DNA of 64,000 nt from Emcibacter nanhaiensis (GTDB lineage Bacteria > Pseudomonadota > Alphaproteobacteria > Sphingomonadales > Emcibacteraceae), in contig NZ_VFIY01000008.1 of NCBI RefSeq assembly GCF_006385175.1, forward strand, positions 97,656 through 161,655. Direction: 5' to 3'. The first letter of the stretch is position 1. Each line of letters begins with the position of its first letter. The translations under genes were made by a program, and so were the position numbers. This document shows, piece after piece, positions 52,720-61,754 of the stretch. Under the pieces are notes generated by a model. The model ran no database searches. It worked only from the letters and a program-made list of their open reading frames with translations, and was not told where the DNA came from.

Positions 52720-55491
52720 TCAGGTAATAATATTACGCAAACGAGCCACTTCTACCGCTTGGGCGCGGCGCTCCACACCCAGTTTCTTAAATATATTCTT
52801 GAGATGGAACTTGACGGTATGTTCGGTCATGTCGAGAGCCCGGGCAATTTCCTTGTTGGAAAGGTCATGACTCAGTTCCCTGATCACTTCCCGTTCGCGG
52901 GGACTGAGAATTTCGGCGTCCTCCCCTTCCAGGATAAGCCGGCTATCATTCTGTTTTTCGAGGCAACTGGTGATAAAATTCCGGGTCAACGGATCCATCG
53001 CCTCCTCGCGCCCTTTCTTCTGCAGGGCGCGCAGCAACGGAGCAAGCGAGACATCCTCGGAGAATGGCTTCACCAGTTGTTCCCCAGTAGCAAGCTCGAC
53101 TGCTTCGGAAAGATCCCTGAGTGCCGCAGTACGGTCGCCCGCTTGTTCCAGCATCAGCGCCCGGCGGACAAGGGTACGAATGACGAAAAGCCAGCCCCGC
53201 ACATGACGACCGCAGGCGATCTGATCGCCGAGCCAGGCAATGGCCTTGGACCGGTCAACCTGGGCATAATAGTCTGCAAGCGCGTTGGCCACACTCTGAT
53301 AGGGAAGCCAGGTCGAAATCTTGTCTCGCCAGCAACCCATGGGAAACTCGGCTTCAAGCAGGCTCGCCTCCCGCACTGTCACCGGATCATGCCCCCGGCT
53401 CGCCGCTACGGCTTCCGAGATCCTGTGCGCCCGCACCATCACCATAAGCCGCTCTATCCCCCTTTCCCTCGCAACACTGTCACAGCGGGTGACTGCATCA
53501 ATCTTGTGACCGTTCATGGAGTCATAGCGGTCATAGGCTGCCCCCACCTCCAGTCCGGTGGCGAAAATATCGAGCCAGGCGTCGAACTGAACCACATGTT
53601 CAAAAGCGGTGACAAACGCCCCGACCTGCTTGGGACCGGTGAAACAATCCCGCCAGTACATCAGCGCACCCAGCAGAATATCTGCCAGCGCCTTGAGGCC
53701 GCTATCAGCACCGAAATTATCCTCAGCCATCTGCCGGGCTTCCCAGAAGTTTGCCTCCGCCAATTTCATCTTTCCCTGGTAACAGGCGGTAAGCCCCGCA
53801 TGAAGGTAGACGTAATTCAGGCCTAGCAGGGTATTTGCGGCTCGCATCGCCCGCATCGCCAGCCGGCATTGCTCTTCCGCCCGTTCAAATTCGCCAATGC
53901 TCAGGCAATACATGATGCGGCAGCAGCAGATAATCGCCAGGGTCAGACCATCCGTCTGCGGTACCGTCGCCACCACCTCTGGCCGCATGACCGTGTCTTC
54001 CAGTTCGCCGAGCCTGTCTTCATAAGTGTAAAGCAGAATTCCCACATTTAGAAGATCGCGATTCAGCCCCCCCCAATTAGTCTGCACTCGACCATCCCCG
54101 GCAGCGGCAGCAACGGCTTTCTCATACCAGTCCCTCGCATCCCGGAGGTTGCCGTCTTTAAGCGCCAGGTAGGATTTTGCGGTCACTACTCTGGGGTAGT
54201 GCCTCACCTCGCTGTCGGGAATATTGCGCAACAGGCTCCTGAGATAACTGATACCGCCAAACAGGATCAGTTCCCAGCCGCCAGCGTCCTCAATCAGCCG
54301 GGCGCAACGGTCAAAATCGCCGGCAAGCCGCGCATGGCGGACCGCCTCGACAATATCTCCTTCTTTTTCGTACCAGCAGCTGGCGCGGGCATGAAGCTCC
54401 GCAATGTCTGCCGGGCCGAAACTATTTCTCAAAAGTTCCTGTAGGCAATCTGCAAAAAGATGATGATAACGAAACCAGTAGTGCCGGTCGTCGAGCGGCA
54501 GGATCAGCGCCTGCAGCGGCTCCAGAGCCTTCAGTATCTTCCAGCTGTCTTTCCTGTCCGTCACCACGTCCGCAAGGGAAGCATTGAATCGCTCTAGAAT
54601 GGAGGTCTGCATCAGAAAGGCCTGCACGTCGTCAGGTAGTGTCGCCACAACCTGATCGGTCAGGTAGGTAGCGATATGGCCGCTGCCGCCGTGAAATTGG
54701 CTCAGCGCGGCGGGGTCGTTGCCTTCTCCCATCATCAGCAGACGGGCAAGCTGAATCGCCACCGGCCAGCCTTCGGTCCTGCTAAACAGGAGATCCAGTG
54801 TTTCCTCCGGTAGGGTATCCGATAGGGCGGCACGAGTTTCCTCCCGGCTGAAACGGAGTTCCTCCGCCCCGAGTTCCATCGCCTGGCCACTGGCCAGAAA
54901 AACCGGCATGTTTAGCGCTGGTCTGACACGGGTGTTGATGACCAGGCAGAAATTTTCCGGCGCACCTGCCACCAGATCGCCAAGCACCTGGTCAACTTCC
55001 CTGTTGTCAATCCTGTGATAGTCATCAAGAATCAGGACTACTTGGCCGCTGTGATCGGCAATGCACTGTAGAATCGACCCTAGCACATTGCGCGGCGAAA
55101 TCCCGGTGATACCCTGTTCAGCAAGATGTTCGAGACGGCCCATGTCAATCCCAGCATGAGCCAGGGCAAAGACGACATAGGTGAGAAGCTGAAGCGGATC
55201 ATCGTCCTGTTCATCTAGGGAAAGCCAGCCGACTTTGCCGCCTTTTTCCAGAGTTCGCTGCCGCCATTGATCGAGAAGTGTGGTCTTGCCGAAACCGGCG
55301 GTCGCCACTACCAATACCAGGGAACGCTCGCTAGCCTCATCCAGTCGTGCAAGAAGATGCGGTCGGCAGACCAGGGCGATATTCTGCCGCGGCACACTGA
55401 GCTTAGCCCGTACAAACCCCTGCATAAGCCACTGACGGGACTCTTCCTGCCCGCTTTCGTCCCGCAGATTATCTTTGGCGTGGCCGGTCAT
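52720..55491 (-). CDS. MalT/LuxR-type ATP-dependent transcriptional activator
   Basis: About 923 aa from ATG 55491 (an in-frame TTG or ATG at 55602 is possible but adds a stretch without family similarity). N-terminal STAND NTPase with Walker A ATAGFGKTTLL and Walker B VVLILDDYH. A long helical TPR-like sensor region (about 400-840) follows, then a C-terminal LuxR HTH (LSPREREVIRELSHDLSNKEIARALDMTEHTVKFHLKNIF). Such proteins bind an inducer and ATP, then activate catabolic operons; the TonB receptor and hyuAB next to it are the likely targets. Confidence 0.92.
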   Translation of the reverse strand: MTGHAKDNLRDESGQEESRQWLMQGFVRAKLSVPRQNIALVCRPHLLARLDEASERSLVLVVATAGFGKTTLLDQWRQRTLEKGGKVGWLSLDEQDDDPLQLLTYVVFALAHAGIDMGRLEHLAEQGITGISPRNVLGSILQCIADHSGQVVLILDDYHRIDNREVDQVLGDLVAGAPENFCLVINTRVRPALNMPVFLASGQAMELGAEELRFSREETRAALSDTLPEETLDLLFSRTEGWPVAIQLARLLMMGEGNDPAALSQFHGGSGHIATYLTDQVVATLPDDVQAFLMQTSILERFNASLADVVTDRKDSWKILKALEPLQALILPLDDRHYWFRYHHLFADCLQELLRNSFGPADIAELHARASCWYEKEGDIVEAVRHARLAGDFDRCARLIEDAGGWELILFGGISYLRSLLRNIPDSEVRHYPRVVTAKSYLALKDGNLRDARDWYEKAVAAAAGDGRVQTNWGGLNRDLLNVGILLYTYEDRLGELEDTVMRPEVVATVPQTDGLTLAIICCCRIMYCLSIGEFERAEEQCRLAMRAMRAANTLLGLNYVYLHAGLTACYQGKMKLAEANFWEARQMAEDNFGADSGLKALADILLGALMYWRDCFTGPKQVGAFVTAFEHVVQFDAWLDIFATGLEVGAAYDRYDSMNGHKIDAVTRCDSVARERGIERLMVMVRAHRISEAVAASRGHDPVTVREASLLEAEFPMGCWRDKISTWLPYQSVANALADYYAQVDRSKAIAWLGDQIACGRHVRGWLFVIRTLVRRALMLEQAGDRTAALRDLSEAVELATGEQLVKPFSEDVSLAPLLRALQKKGREEAMDPLTRNFITSCLEKQNDSRLILEGEDAEILSPREREVIRELSHDLSNKEIARALDMTEHTVKFHLKNIFKKLGVERRAQAVEVARLRNIIT

Positions 55492-55941
55492 ACTTTGTTT
55501 GATCCATATACATCCAACTAGGTTTTGCACTTCTTTGCGAAATTTGCAAACTTTTGCAACTACTCGAGAGAGACTAAATTTATAAAGATTGAATTGCCGC
55601 AAGAAGTTTAAACATCTATTCCGGTCAACGGAAAGTATCGTTTATAGTGGTTGCGAGGGCACGCAATCACTGATGCAGTCAGTTGGCTCCGGCACCTTGA
55701 ACTTAACAACCGTTGTCTAAATGATCGATGCGATACGGAAACAATACATCAACTTGACTAGCCCCTCTAACGGTGCTTCGGGCAAATCTAACATCACTGC
55801 CTCGACTTCTTCGTGAACGGATCCAGTTCCGGCTGTATCAGCATACACAGCGAATCCAGTTTATGGAGCAACCATTGCATTCAACCCAACAACCTGCACC
55901 ACTCTGGTTATCAGGCGCGAAACCTAAAGCACGATACTCAG
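55492..55941. other. 450-bp gap without recognisable gene
   Basis: Holds the MalT-type promoter and, at 55648-55664, TGGTTGCGAGGGCACGC, which matches the acceptor-like part of repeats A and B (possible partial copy E). The plus-strand frames at 55773-56220 lack similarity and ribosome sites. Confidence 0.4.
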
Positions 55942-56319
55942 CTATACAAGTTTGCAGATGAAAGCCATCCAGAACACCATGCTCGACGTAGCGGTCAATG
56001 CTCCAATGAACGTCGTGCGAGGGAGCTTTGCCCAAAACTCCTCCGGACGACGGAAACCCAACTCCTCAATTTGAGGCTCCCAAATTTCATCATAGTGAAG
56101 CACATAATTGTAGCTCGCCCACTGGACAGACATCCAAAATACCGAAAGTACCAGCCCCATATAACCAATATACAATGCATTCGCGACTGCAATAGTAGCC
56201 ACCACCATCCCAGCGGTTAAGGCAGAAAAGGCCGTAAATCTTAACCAGTAATTATTTTGCTCGGCAACCACGATCATAGTCATAAGCTCAAGCTCGTTTG
56301 TCACTTTGTTTTCGTTCAT
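55942..56319 (-). CDS. Hypothetical membrane protein
   Basis: A 125-aa protein with three hydrophobic helices (about 27-45, 46-66 and 103-122) between charged loops (HYDEIWEPQIEELGFRRPEEFW). No family recognised. It sits in the accessory segment near a trbB remnant and may be cargo. No strong ribosome site is visible. Confidence 0.5.
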   Translation of the reverse strand: MNENKVTNELELMTMIVVAEQNNYWLRFTAFSALTAGMVVATIAVANALYIGYMGLVLSVFWMSVQWASYNYVLHYDEIWEPQIEELGFRRPEEFWAKLPRTTFIGALTATSSMVFWMAFICKLV

Positions 56320-56402
56320 CCTCGTGTCTCCCCTCTAAACCGAATATTTGCTCAGACAATGTCTCTATTATCCGTTTACAATATCCTATTGGGATATGTG
56401 CC

Positions 56403-56660
56403 TCAAATTTCGATGAGCGCGCTGCCAGCGAGTAGCGCGACCAAACGGACGATACGCTCACAGTCAGCGGCGGAAAGCACTTCACCCGTGTCGGCGAGGC
56501 CTTCGCTCAGCCGGTCGACCCACAAGCAGCCGTCGGGATTGAGCATGACCTCGACAACCGCAGAGTCTTCGAGCCATGCTGCGACGTCGGCCCCGAGCAC
56601 AGTCCTGAGCATGCGCGCGCCACGGGCGAGAGCTTCAGATTTGAATGTGTGGACGGTCAT
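56403..56660 (-). pseudogene. trbB: trbB N-terminal remnant (conjugative ATPase)
   Basis: An 85-aa frame whose first 75 residues match the start of TrbB conjugal-transfer ATPases: ARMLRTVLGADVAAWLEDSAVVEVMLNPDGCLWVDRL and TGEVLSAADCERIVRLVA. The homology stops at RLVA; the P-loop ATPase domain (about 230 residues) is missing. It is unrelated to the virB operon at 20-28 kb and marks the remains of an integrated conjugative element. Confidence 0.75.
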
Positions 56661-56931
56661 TGGCGGCCCCGCATTGGATTACGGAACCAATCAAGAAGAC
56701 CGTTAAAGGGTCAGTAGCAACAGCCTAGAAGGCGTAGTAGTGCAACGGCGCGCAAAGGCAGGATAATGCGGAAGTAGCGCGCAAGAGCAAAGTCGGCTTT
56801 GCGGACAAAACCGGCATTGTATCCGGCCTTCCACTCAATTTGAACCAAGGGTAGCGTGGAATTTGCACCAAACGGTTTGTCCCAGACCCGAGCTACTAAT
56901 TGGCGGCTCTGCGTTGCTCAAATCGGGAGCG
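56661..56931. other. Unassigned 270-bp gap
   Basis: Between the trbB remnant and the HxlR regulator. No coding frame or RNA recognised. Confidence 0.4.
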
Positions 56932-57615
56932 CTACTGAACCTCGGCATAGCTGCTCCGCATAAGCCACCTTGTCAAAGTCCGTTGCATCAGATCGTGTCC
57001 GGTCAAGCTAATTCGCCCACCGTCAATTTCTTCTTCGAATGTCGAGTGCCCCATCCAGGCCGATGTCAGCGCACAGAGTTCACATACGACAAAAAGATCA
57101 ACGTCGAACTTAGGGTCAGTGTAGCAGAGATCAGTTTCTTCGCCTGGCTTTGCCACGAGCCAGTAATTCGCCGTTTCGTTCGGTGTGTCGTTGAGAATGA
57201 ATTGGATGACGCTTTTTCGTTTCGGCAACTGCAACAGATCGATTTTTCTGCGGATATTCCACATCAGCATTCGGGCATCGAGGTCTTGAAGTGACGTTTC
57301 GCAGTCGATGTTGCGGTGCGCCCATTCTCCGAGACCGCGGATCAGCGGCTCGAGCTCATCTGCGAGCGGGGTTGTCAAATACTCAGCATGTGCGCCAGGA
57401 CCACTGCCACGGCGGATGAGGAGGCCGTTGGCTTCCATCTCTTTCAAACGCTTGGACAGCAGACCAGGTGACATCCCCGGAACACCCCGCTGGATTTCAC
57501 TGAAACGGGTCGAGCCGGACCACATTTCGCACAGCACGAGCATGGTCCAGCGCGGCTCCAACAGGCTGGCGGCCATCGCGACAGGGCAAAATCTCGGGTA
57601 ATTCGAATCTGACAT
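56932..57615 (-). CDS. HxlR-family winged-helix regulator with SCP2-like tail
   Basis: A 227-aa protein: N-terminal HxlR domain (CPVAMAASLLEPRWTMLVLCEMWSGSTRFSEIQRGVPGMSPGLLSKRLKEME), then a C-terminal alpha/beta region of about 110 residues resembling sterol-carrier type-2 ligand domains. Divergent from the tautomerase-OsmC-methyltransferase genes with 150 bp between starts, so probably their regulator. Confidence 0.88.
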   Translation of the reverse strand: MSDSNYPRFCPVAMAASLLEPRWTMLVLCEMWSGSTRFSEIQRGVPGMSPGLLSKRLKEMEANGLLIRRGSGPGAHAEYLTTPLADELEPLIRGLGEWAHRNIDCETSLQDLDARMLMWNIRRKIDLLQLPKRKSVIQFILNDTPNETANYWLVAKPGEETDLCYTDPKFDVDLFVVCELCALTSAWMGHSTFEEEIDGGRISLTGHDLMQRTLTRWLMRSSYAEVQ

Positions 57616-57765
57616 TGCGGTACCTCCACCTCAAGGAAAACATTTCGGGCCGGAACAGTCTACTTCAGAAACTATAGTGGATTTACTGCATTTGCAGAAC
57701 TGGTTTGGCGCAAGTGACCGGTGCAAGCTTCGTTTCACCAAAGTTGGAAGCAAAGGAGGCAAACC

Positions 57766-57981
57766 ATGCCGCTGGTGGATATCGAAGTGATTGAAGGCGT
57801 TTTCGACGACGAACAGAAGGCAAAAATGATCGAGAAAGTGACCGATGCGATGGTCGAAGTCGAAGGCGAGAACATGCGCCCGGTGACCTGGGTCCGGGTC
57901 AAGGAAGTGCGCAGCGGTCATTGGGGGATTGGCGGCAATACGCCAAGCGCCGATGACATCAAGGCCATGGCCGCGGGATGA
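57766..57981 (+). CDS. 4-oxalocrotonate tautomerase-family protein
   Basis: A 71-aa protein with Pro immediately after Met (MPLVDIEVIEG), the catalytic residue of the tautomerase superfamily after Met removal. AGGAGG at 57754-57759 gives a strong start. Small oligomeric enzymes of this family isomerise unsaturated oxo acids or dehalogenate. First gene of a plus-strand set; the OsmC frame overlaps its stop. Confidence 0.88.
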   Translation: MPLVDIEVIEGVFDDEQKAKMIEKVTDAMVEVEGENMRPVTWVRVKEVRSGHWGIGGNTPSADDIKAMAAG

Positions 57982-58577
57982 ATGACGGTTTGGCCGGAAC
58001 GTCAACACAGGCGGTTCGGCCAAACTCAAGGCTTTTAAAACCGGTTGGAGAAAAAACGATGAACCTGAACCGTCGTGCCAGAGAGGCGCAACTGCGCGCG
58101 ATTTCCATATTCACACAGCGCCCGGAACGCGCTCAGGTGGTCAATCGTGGATCCGCCGAAGTTCGGGCTGGTCTATGCTGCACTTATGAGCAGGCTGGCC
58201 ACCGACTTACCCTCGACATGCCCGGCACAATTGGGGGAAGCGATGAAGGGCCGTCGCCAGGCTATTTTGGACGTGCCGCGATTTGCGGCTGTCTCGCGAT
58301 CGGGATCAAGATGACCGCGGTGCGGGAAAACCTGCACCTCGACACCGTGCGCATTGGGATCGAGCAGGACTGGGACAATCGCGGGGTGCTCGCCATGGAG
58401 GGAGCGAGCCCTGTGCCAAACGATACGCGGATCGCCATTGAGATCAGGAGCTCCGAACCCGAGGAGAAGGTCGGTGAAATGGTCAGCCGGGCACTTGCCA
58501 ACGATCCATGGTTCCTCGCCTACCGGGATGCGCAGCCGGTCAGCACCACGATCTCGATCACGAAGGAGATTGCGTGA
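57978..58577 (+). CDS. OsmC-family protein
   Basis: Up to 199 aa from ATG 57978 (ATGA overlap with the tautomerase) or 172 aa from ATG 58059, which has GGAG upstream. OsmC/Ohr-type fold: GPSPGYFGRAAICGCLAIGIKMTA carries the central helix Cys, and an alpha-beta tail follows. The paired second catalytic Cys of Ohr is not obvious, so peroxidase activity is uncertain. The stop overlaps the methyltransferase start (TGATG). Confidence 0.8.
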   Translation: MNDGLAGTSTQAVRPNSRLLKPVGEKTMNLNRRAREAQLRAISIFTQRPERAQVVNRGSAEVRAGLCCTYEQAGHRLTLDMPGTIGGSDEGPSPGYFGRAAICGCLAIGIKMTAVRENLHLDTVRIGIEQDWDNRGVLAMEGASPVPNDTRIAIEIRSSEPEEKVGEMVSRALANDPWFLAYRDAQPVSTTISITKEIA

Positions 58578-59405
58578 TGGATGCCCGGCTTCAACTTCGC
58601 GTCCAGCGCTATGGCTGGGATGCGGCAGCGGCCCATTACCACACGGCCTGGGAGGCCCAGCTGCGTCCTGCCCATGATCGGCTGCTAGAAATGGCCCAGG
58701 TCAAGTCCGGACAAACGGTGGTTGAAACGGCCTGCGGTAGCGGGCTGGTCACCTTGCGGCTTTCCGAAGAGGTCGGAGCGGGGGGGGCAGGTTCTTGCGA
58801 CCGATCTTTCGCAGGGTATGATTGACGACTTACAGAGCCGCTTGGACAGAAGTCCCGATGCGAATATAGAGGCAAGACGCATGCCTGCAGAAAAACTCGA
58901 TGTACCCGATGAGACTTTCGATGCTGCAATTTGCGCGCTCGGGCTGATGTATACGCCCGATCCTGCCGCCGCTGTGTCTGAGATGGCACGGGTCATAGCT
59001 CCCGGAGGCACAGTCGCAGCGACCGTATGGGGTGAGCGCCGGAATTGTGGCTGGGCGGAAGTTTTTCCCATTGTCGACGCCCGTGTCGCATCTGAAGCCT
59101 GCCCGATGTTCTTTGGAGCAGGGGCGCCAGATGCACTTAGGCGGCTCTTTGAAGACGTTGGGCTAGAGAACATTCTAGAGCACCGTCAGTTCGAAACGTT
59201 GGTCTTCCAATGCGACAAAGATGTCGTAGATGCCGTTCTGCTTGGTGGCCCCGTGGCACTTGCCGTCAAACGGTTCGACGATCAGGACTGGAACGGGGTT
59301 CGTCAAGAGTTCATGGCCTCTGTCGCTGAGTACAAGCAAAGCGACGGGAGCTACGGTATCCCCGGTGAATTCGTCACTGTGCGGGGTATTCGTCCGGTAG
59401 TCTGA
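58577..59405 (+). pseudogene. SAM-dependent methyltransferase with a frameshift in a G-run
   Basis: Starts at ATG 58577 behind AAGGAG. The first frame holds YGWDAAAAHYHTAW...VVETACGSGLVTLRLSEEVGAGG, including the SAM motif I (ETACGSG). At the G8 run 58780-58787 homology moves to another frame: QVLATDLSQGMIDDLQ ... DAAICALGLMYTPDP ... VRGIRPVV to stop 59405. Deleting one G restores a typical UbiE/COQ5-like methyltransferase of about 275 aa. It may be a true pseudogene, a phase-variable tract or an assembly error. Confidence 0.82.
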
Positions 59406-59422
59406 ACGACTTCTCCTGTGCG

Positions 59423-59908
59423 CTATCGCATCTGCAACGCAGCATCGCGGCCTGCGTTTTCATACACCCACTCAAAAACAGCGATAGCGTCCTCAGCCGC
59501 TGCCGGAAATTTATTCTCCGGCGCCAGCCGGTAGGAGGAAGAGATGACAATAGCTCCGGATTTGGCGCAAAGTCGGCGACACAAGCCGTCATAGGCGCCA
59601 ATGCTTCCCATCATCATACCGCCGCCATGATAGAAAACACATGCCGGCAACTTTTCCTCCGGACCATCCAATGGATAATACAGGCGGACGGCGATGGGGC
59701 CTGCTTTGCCAGGCACCTCCAGGTCCTCCACATGAGCAACAGGCAAATCAGGGTACCCGATCCGCTCGTAAAATCTGTCAAAGGTGAGACGCATTTCAGC
59801 AGGCGTCATGGATAAATCCAGAAAAGGATCTTTTTCCAGCATTTCGACAACTGCGCGTGTCTGGGGATCAAGAATACTTCGATCCGGACGAGTTTGGTTA
59901 TTAGTCAT
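59423..59908 (-). pseudogene. HSL-family alpha/beta hydrolase, truncated
   Basis: From ATG 59908 (GGGGA upstream) about 160 residues match the N-terminal half of hormone-sensitive-lipase-type esterases: oxyanion motif FYHGGGMMMG and ISSSYRLAPENKFPAAAEDA. Homology stops just before the nucleophile GDSAGG, and the frame ends QMR. The catalytic Ser, Asp and His are all missing. The break lies 17 bp from the end of the methyltransferase, so the HxlR-methyltransferase segment probably replaced its 3' half. Confidence 0.78.
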
Positions 59909-59923
59909 GGAGTTCCCCGTCAT

Positions 59924-60353
59924 AATTGAATATATGTGTCGGAAATTAGGAACTCTGAGCGCCCACTACTCCCCTCAAAAGTATGGTGCATGCTGATATC
60001 AATGTGCAGTTCACCAACTATAAAGACTGGACAGTTCCAATCGTCTAGTTACTTTGTCGGGCAAAAATAAAGGTGGGGGATTTATTTCGTTGGTTGCGTA
60101 TGATTTGAACCTATAAACTTAACGCATTGATTTTATTGAGTATTTATATTTCCACCCAAATATGGAAAATGTAACCCACTGGAATATAAAGATATTTTCC
60201 ATATGATTGATTGCAAGGGCACGCCTCCAACTGAACCCATACTCAGATTTTCTCAGTCTTGCAGCGTAAATTTAGAACCGAGTAAAGATGCAGACTGTGG
60301 CTTAACATGTCCTCGAAACCGCCCAACTAGTTGGACATAACTCAGTCAGGTGA
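59924..60353. other. 430-bp gap mainly occupied by repeat copy B
   Basis: No gene. The repeat (60089-60318) fills the right half; the left 150 bp are unassigned. Confidence 0.5.
60089..60318. repeat. Dispersed repeat, copy B (long form)
   Basis: Long partner of copy A. Minus-strand reading of 60091-60111 gives GGTTCAAATCATACGCAACCA, a tRNA-3'-end-like string. The core AACTGAACCCATACTC lies at 60229-60244 and CAGCGTAA soon after. Between them both long copies share TTGATTTTATTG and GGAATATAA blocks. Confidence 0.75.
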
Positions 60354-61754
60354 TTAGAAACTTGGCTTTCTTCCCGCACTAAATTCCTTCCATGGAAAAC
60401 GCACCATATGGCCCGGGGTTGGGATTTCATTGCTTAGGACTTGCCCGGATATATATTTAAACCCCACCTGGCGTGCCAGAAATAGATCGTCGCTCGTTGA
60501 GACGGAAAAGGCGGCTGTTTCCAATCCATTCTTCTTGCAAGATGCAACCATATTCTCCAACTTTTCCCAATAAGTATCAGCCGCATTCTCTTTGTAGCTC
60601 ACGATTACCGTCATACCTTTTAAGCCACATTCTCTATAGAATTGAACATCACGAGAGACAATATCGGTACATATTAAAACTACCGCGCGACAATAACGTT
60701 TCAACATCGAGGTTATTGCTGTCAGTTTTGCAGCGGGAATCCCGGGCGGAAAATCCACCAGGGCAAAAGTGAGATAGCGTTGCCAGTGATCTGGTATTTG
60801 AGAGCAAAGCTGAATGTAAGCCTTTAGACGTTCAGAAGAGACTACCGTTTCGTAGCGGAGCGGAATGGAAAAAATCGCCCTGAAGTTATTTTCATGAAAT
60901 TCCTGAAGTGTATTGTGACACGCCTCAAATAAATAATAATCGAGAGAAACGAGATCCTTGCCTTTCAGAAATTTGTTTACAGTGGCATAGCCTCCAGAAC
61001 TAATAGGCATCTGCCGAATTGGCCGACAGCTCAGACCATAGGTGGAAATAACTTCATGTTTCGAGTCCCAGATTGGAATGTAGCTAATTGAGAATTTTCG
61101 GTCCAATTGTGAAAGTAACGCGTGCCCTTCTCTGTCAGCTACACAACAAGAGTTTTCACTAGTGACATTTTGACATGAAATATCGTCAAAAACATCCGAA
61201 GTGAGCAGTTCATCTAATGTCGTTGATTGGAAAACCAGGTTCCCATCGAGTTTCCCGACGGCCGTTTGGACAATAATTTCCCTGGTGTCAGCCTGGCCCA
61301 GGAACTTTCGGGTCAGTTCTTCCAGTATTTTGGCGCAGACAAGCTTTGCTTCATTTTCAGATAGTCGAGCAAAAACGATAATATGTTCGTCACTACTACG
61401 TGAGAAAAATACATCCTCGTCTCCCAATCTCCTCGCGATAATCTGCTCCAAAAAGCTAAGAACCTTACACTCAAGTTTTGGCCAAGCCTCCCCCAACCTC
61501 TCTTTCAGTGGTCCAAGACCTAAAAGTTGAACCCTTCCCGCTGTTGGAGAGGAAACTGTTTCCAATATGGCGCAAAGTTTCTGCTCGATCGTCGGAGCCA
61601 AGGGAACATGCTCGACTTCCTTTGATCCCGGTGGTGGCACCGTCGAGGTGATCTGTTCATAAAATAAACCCGAAAGAACCTTCGCAACATAATTCCTTAC
61701 CATTGGCCAACATCTCCCCAAGATACGAACCAAAACCACGTTAAAAACACGCAT
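60354..61754 (-). CDS. Degenerate GGDEF-EAL-like protein (predicted inactive c-di-GMP sensor or effector)
   Basis: About 466 aa from ATG 61754 (GGAAG upstream). The diguanylate cyclase-like half carries SSDEH (about 120-124) in the place of GGDEF. The phosphodiesterase-like half reads FSISYIPIWDSKHEVISTYGLSCRP, with YGL (about 239-241) in the EAL position, and keeps the late LARQVGFKYISGQVLS. Metal-binding Asn and Glu motifs are not conserved. Neither activity is expected; such proteins can act as binding or scaffold partners. Its neighbours are PAS_5 proteins and an HD-GYP phosphodiesterase. Confidence 0.6.
   Translation of the reverse strand: MRVFNVVLVRILGRCWPMVRNYVAKVLSGLFYEQITSTVPPPGSKEVEHVPLAPTIEQKLCAILETVSSPTAGRVQLLGLGPLKERLGEAWPKLECKVLSFLEQIIARRLGDEDVFFSRSSDEHIIVFARLSENEAKLVCAKILEELTRKFLGQADTREIIVQTAVGKLDGNLVFQSTTLDELLTSDVFDDISCQNVTSENSCCVADREGHALLSQLDRKFSISYIPIWDSKHEVISTYGLSCRPIRQMPISSGGYATVNKFLKGKDLVSLDYYLFEACHNTLQEFHENNFRAIFSIPLRYETVVSSERLKAYIQLCSQIPDHWQRYLTFALVDFPPGIPAAKLTAITSMLKRYCRAVVLICTDIVSRDVQFYRECGLKGMTVIVSYKENAADTYWEKLENMVASCKKNGLETAAFSVSTSDDLFLARQVGFKYISGQVLSNEIPTPGHMVRFPWKEFSAGRKPSF

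Noticed and set aside
55773..56220. Plus-strand frames of 62 and 135 aa
   Set aside because: Overlap the antisense of a membrane protein; no support.
30721..60111. tRNA genes at the tRNA-like strings in the repeats
   Set aside because: Only T-loop/acceptor-like parts are present; no D-arm or anticodon arm can be folded, so they are not tRNA genes.
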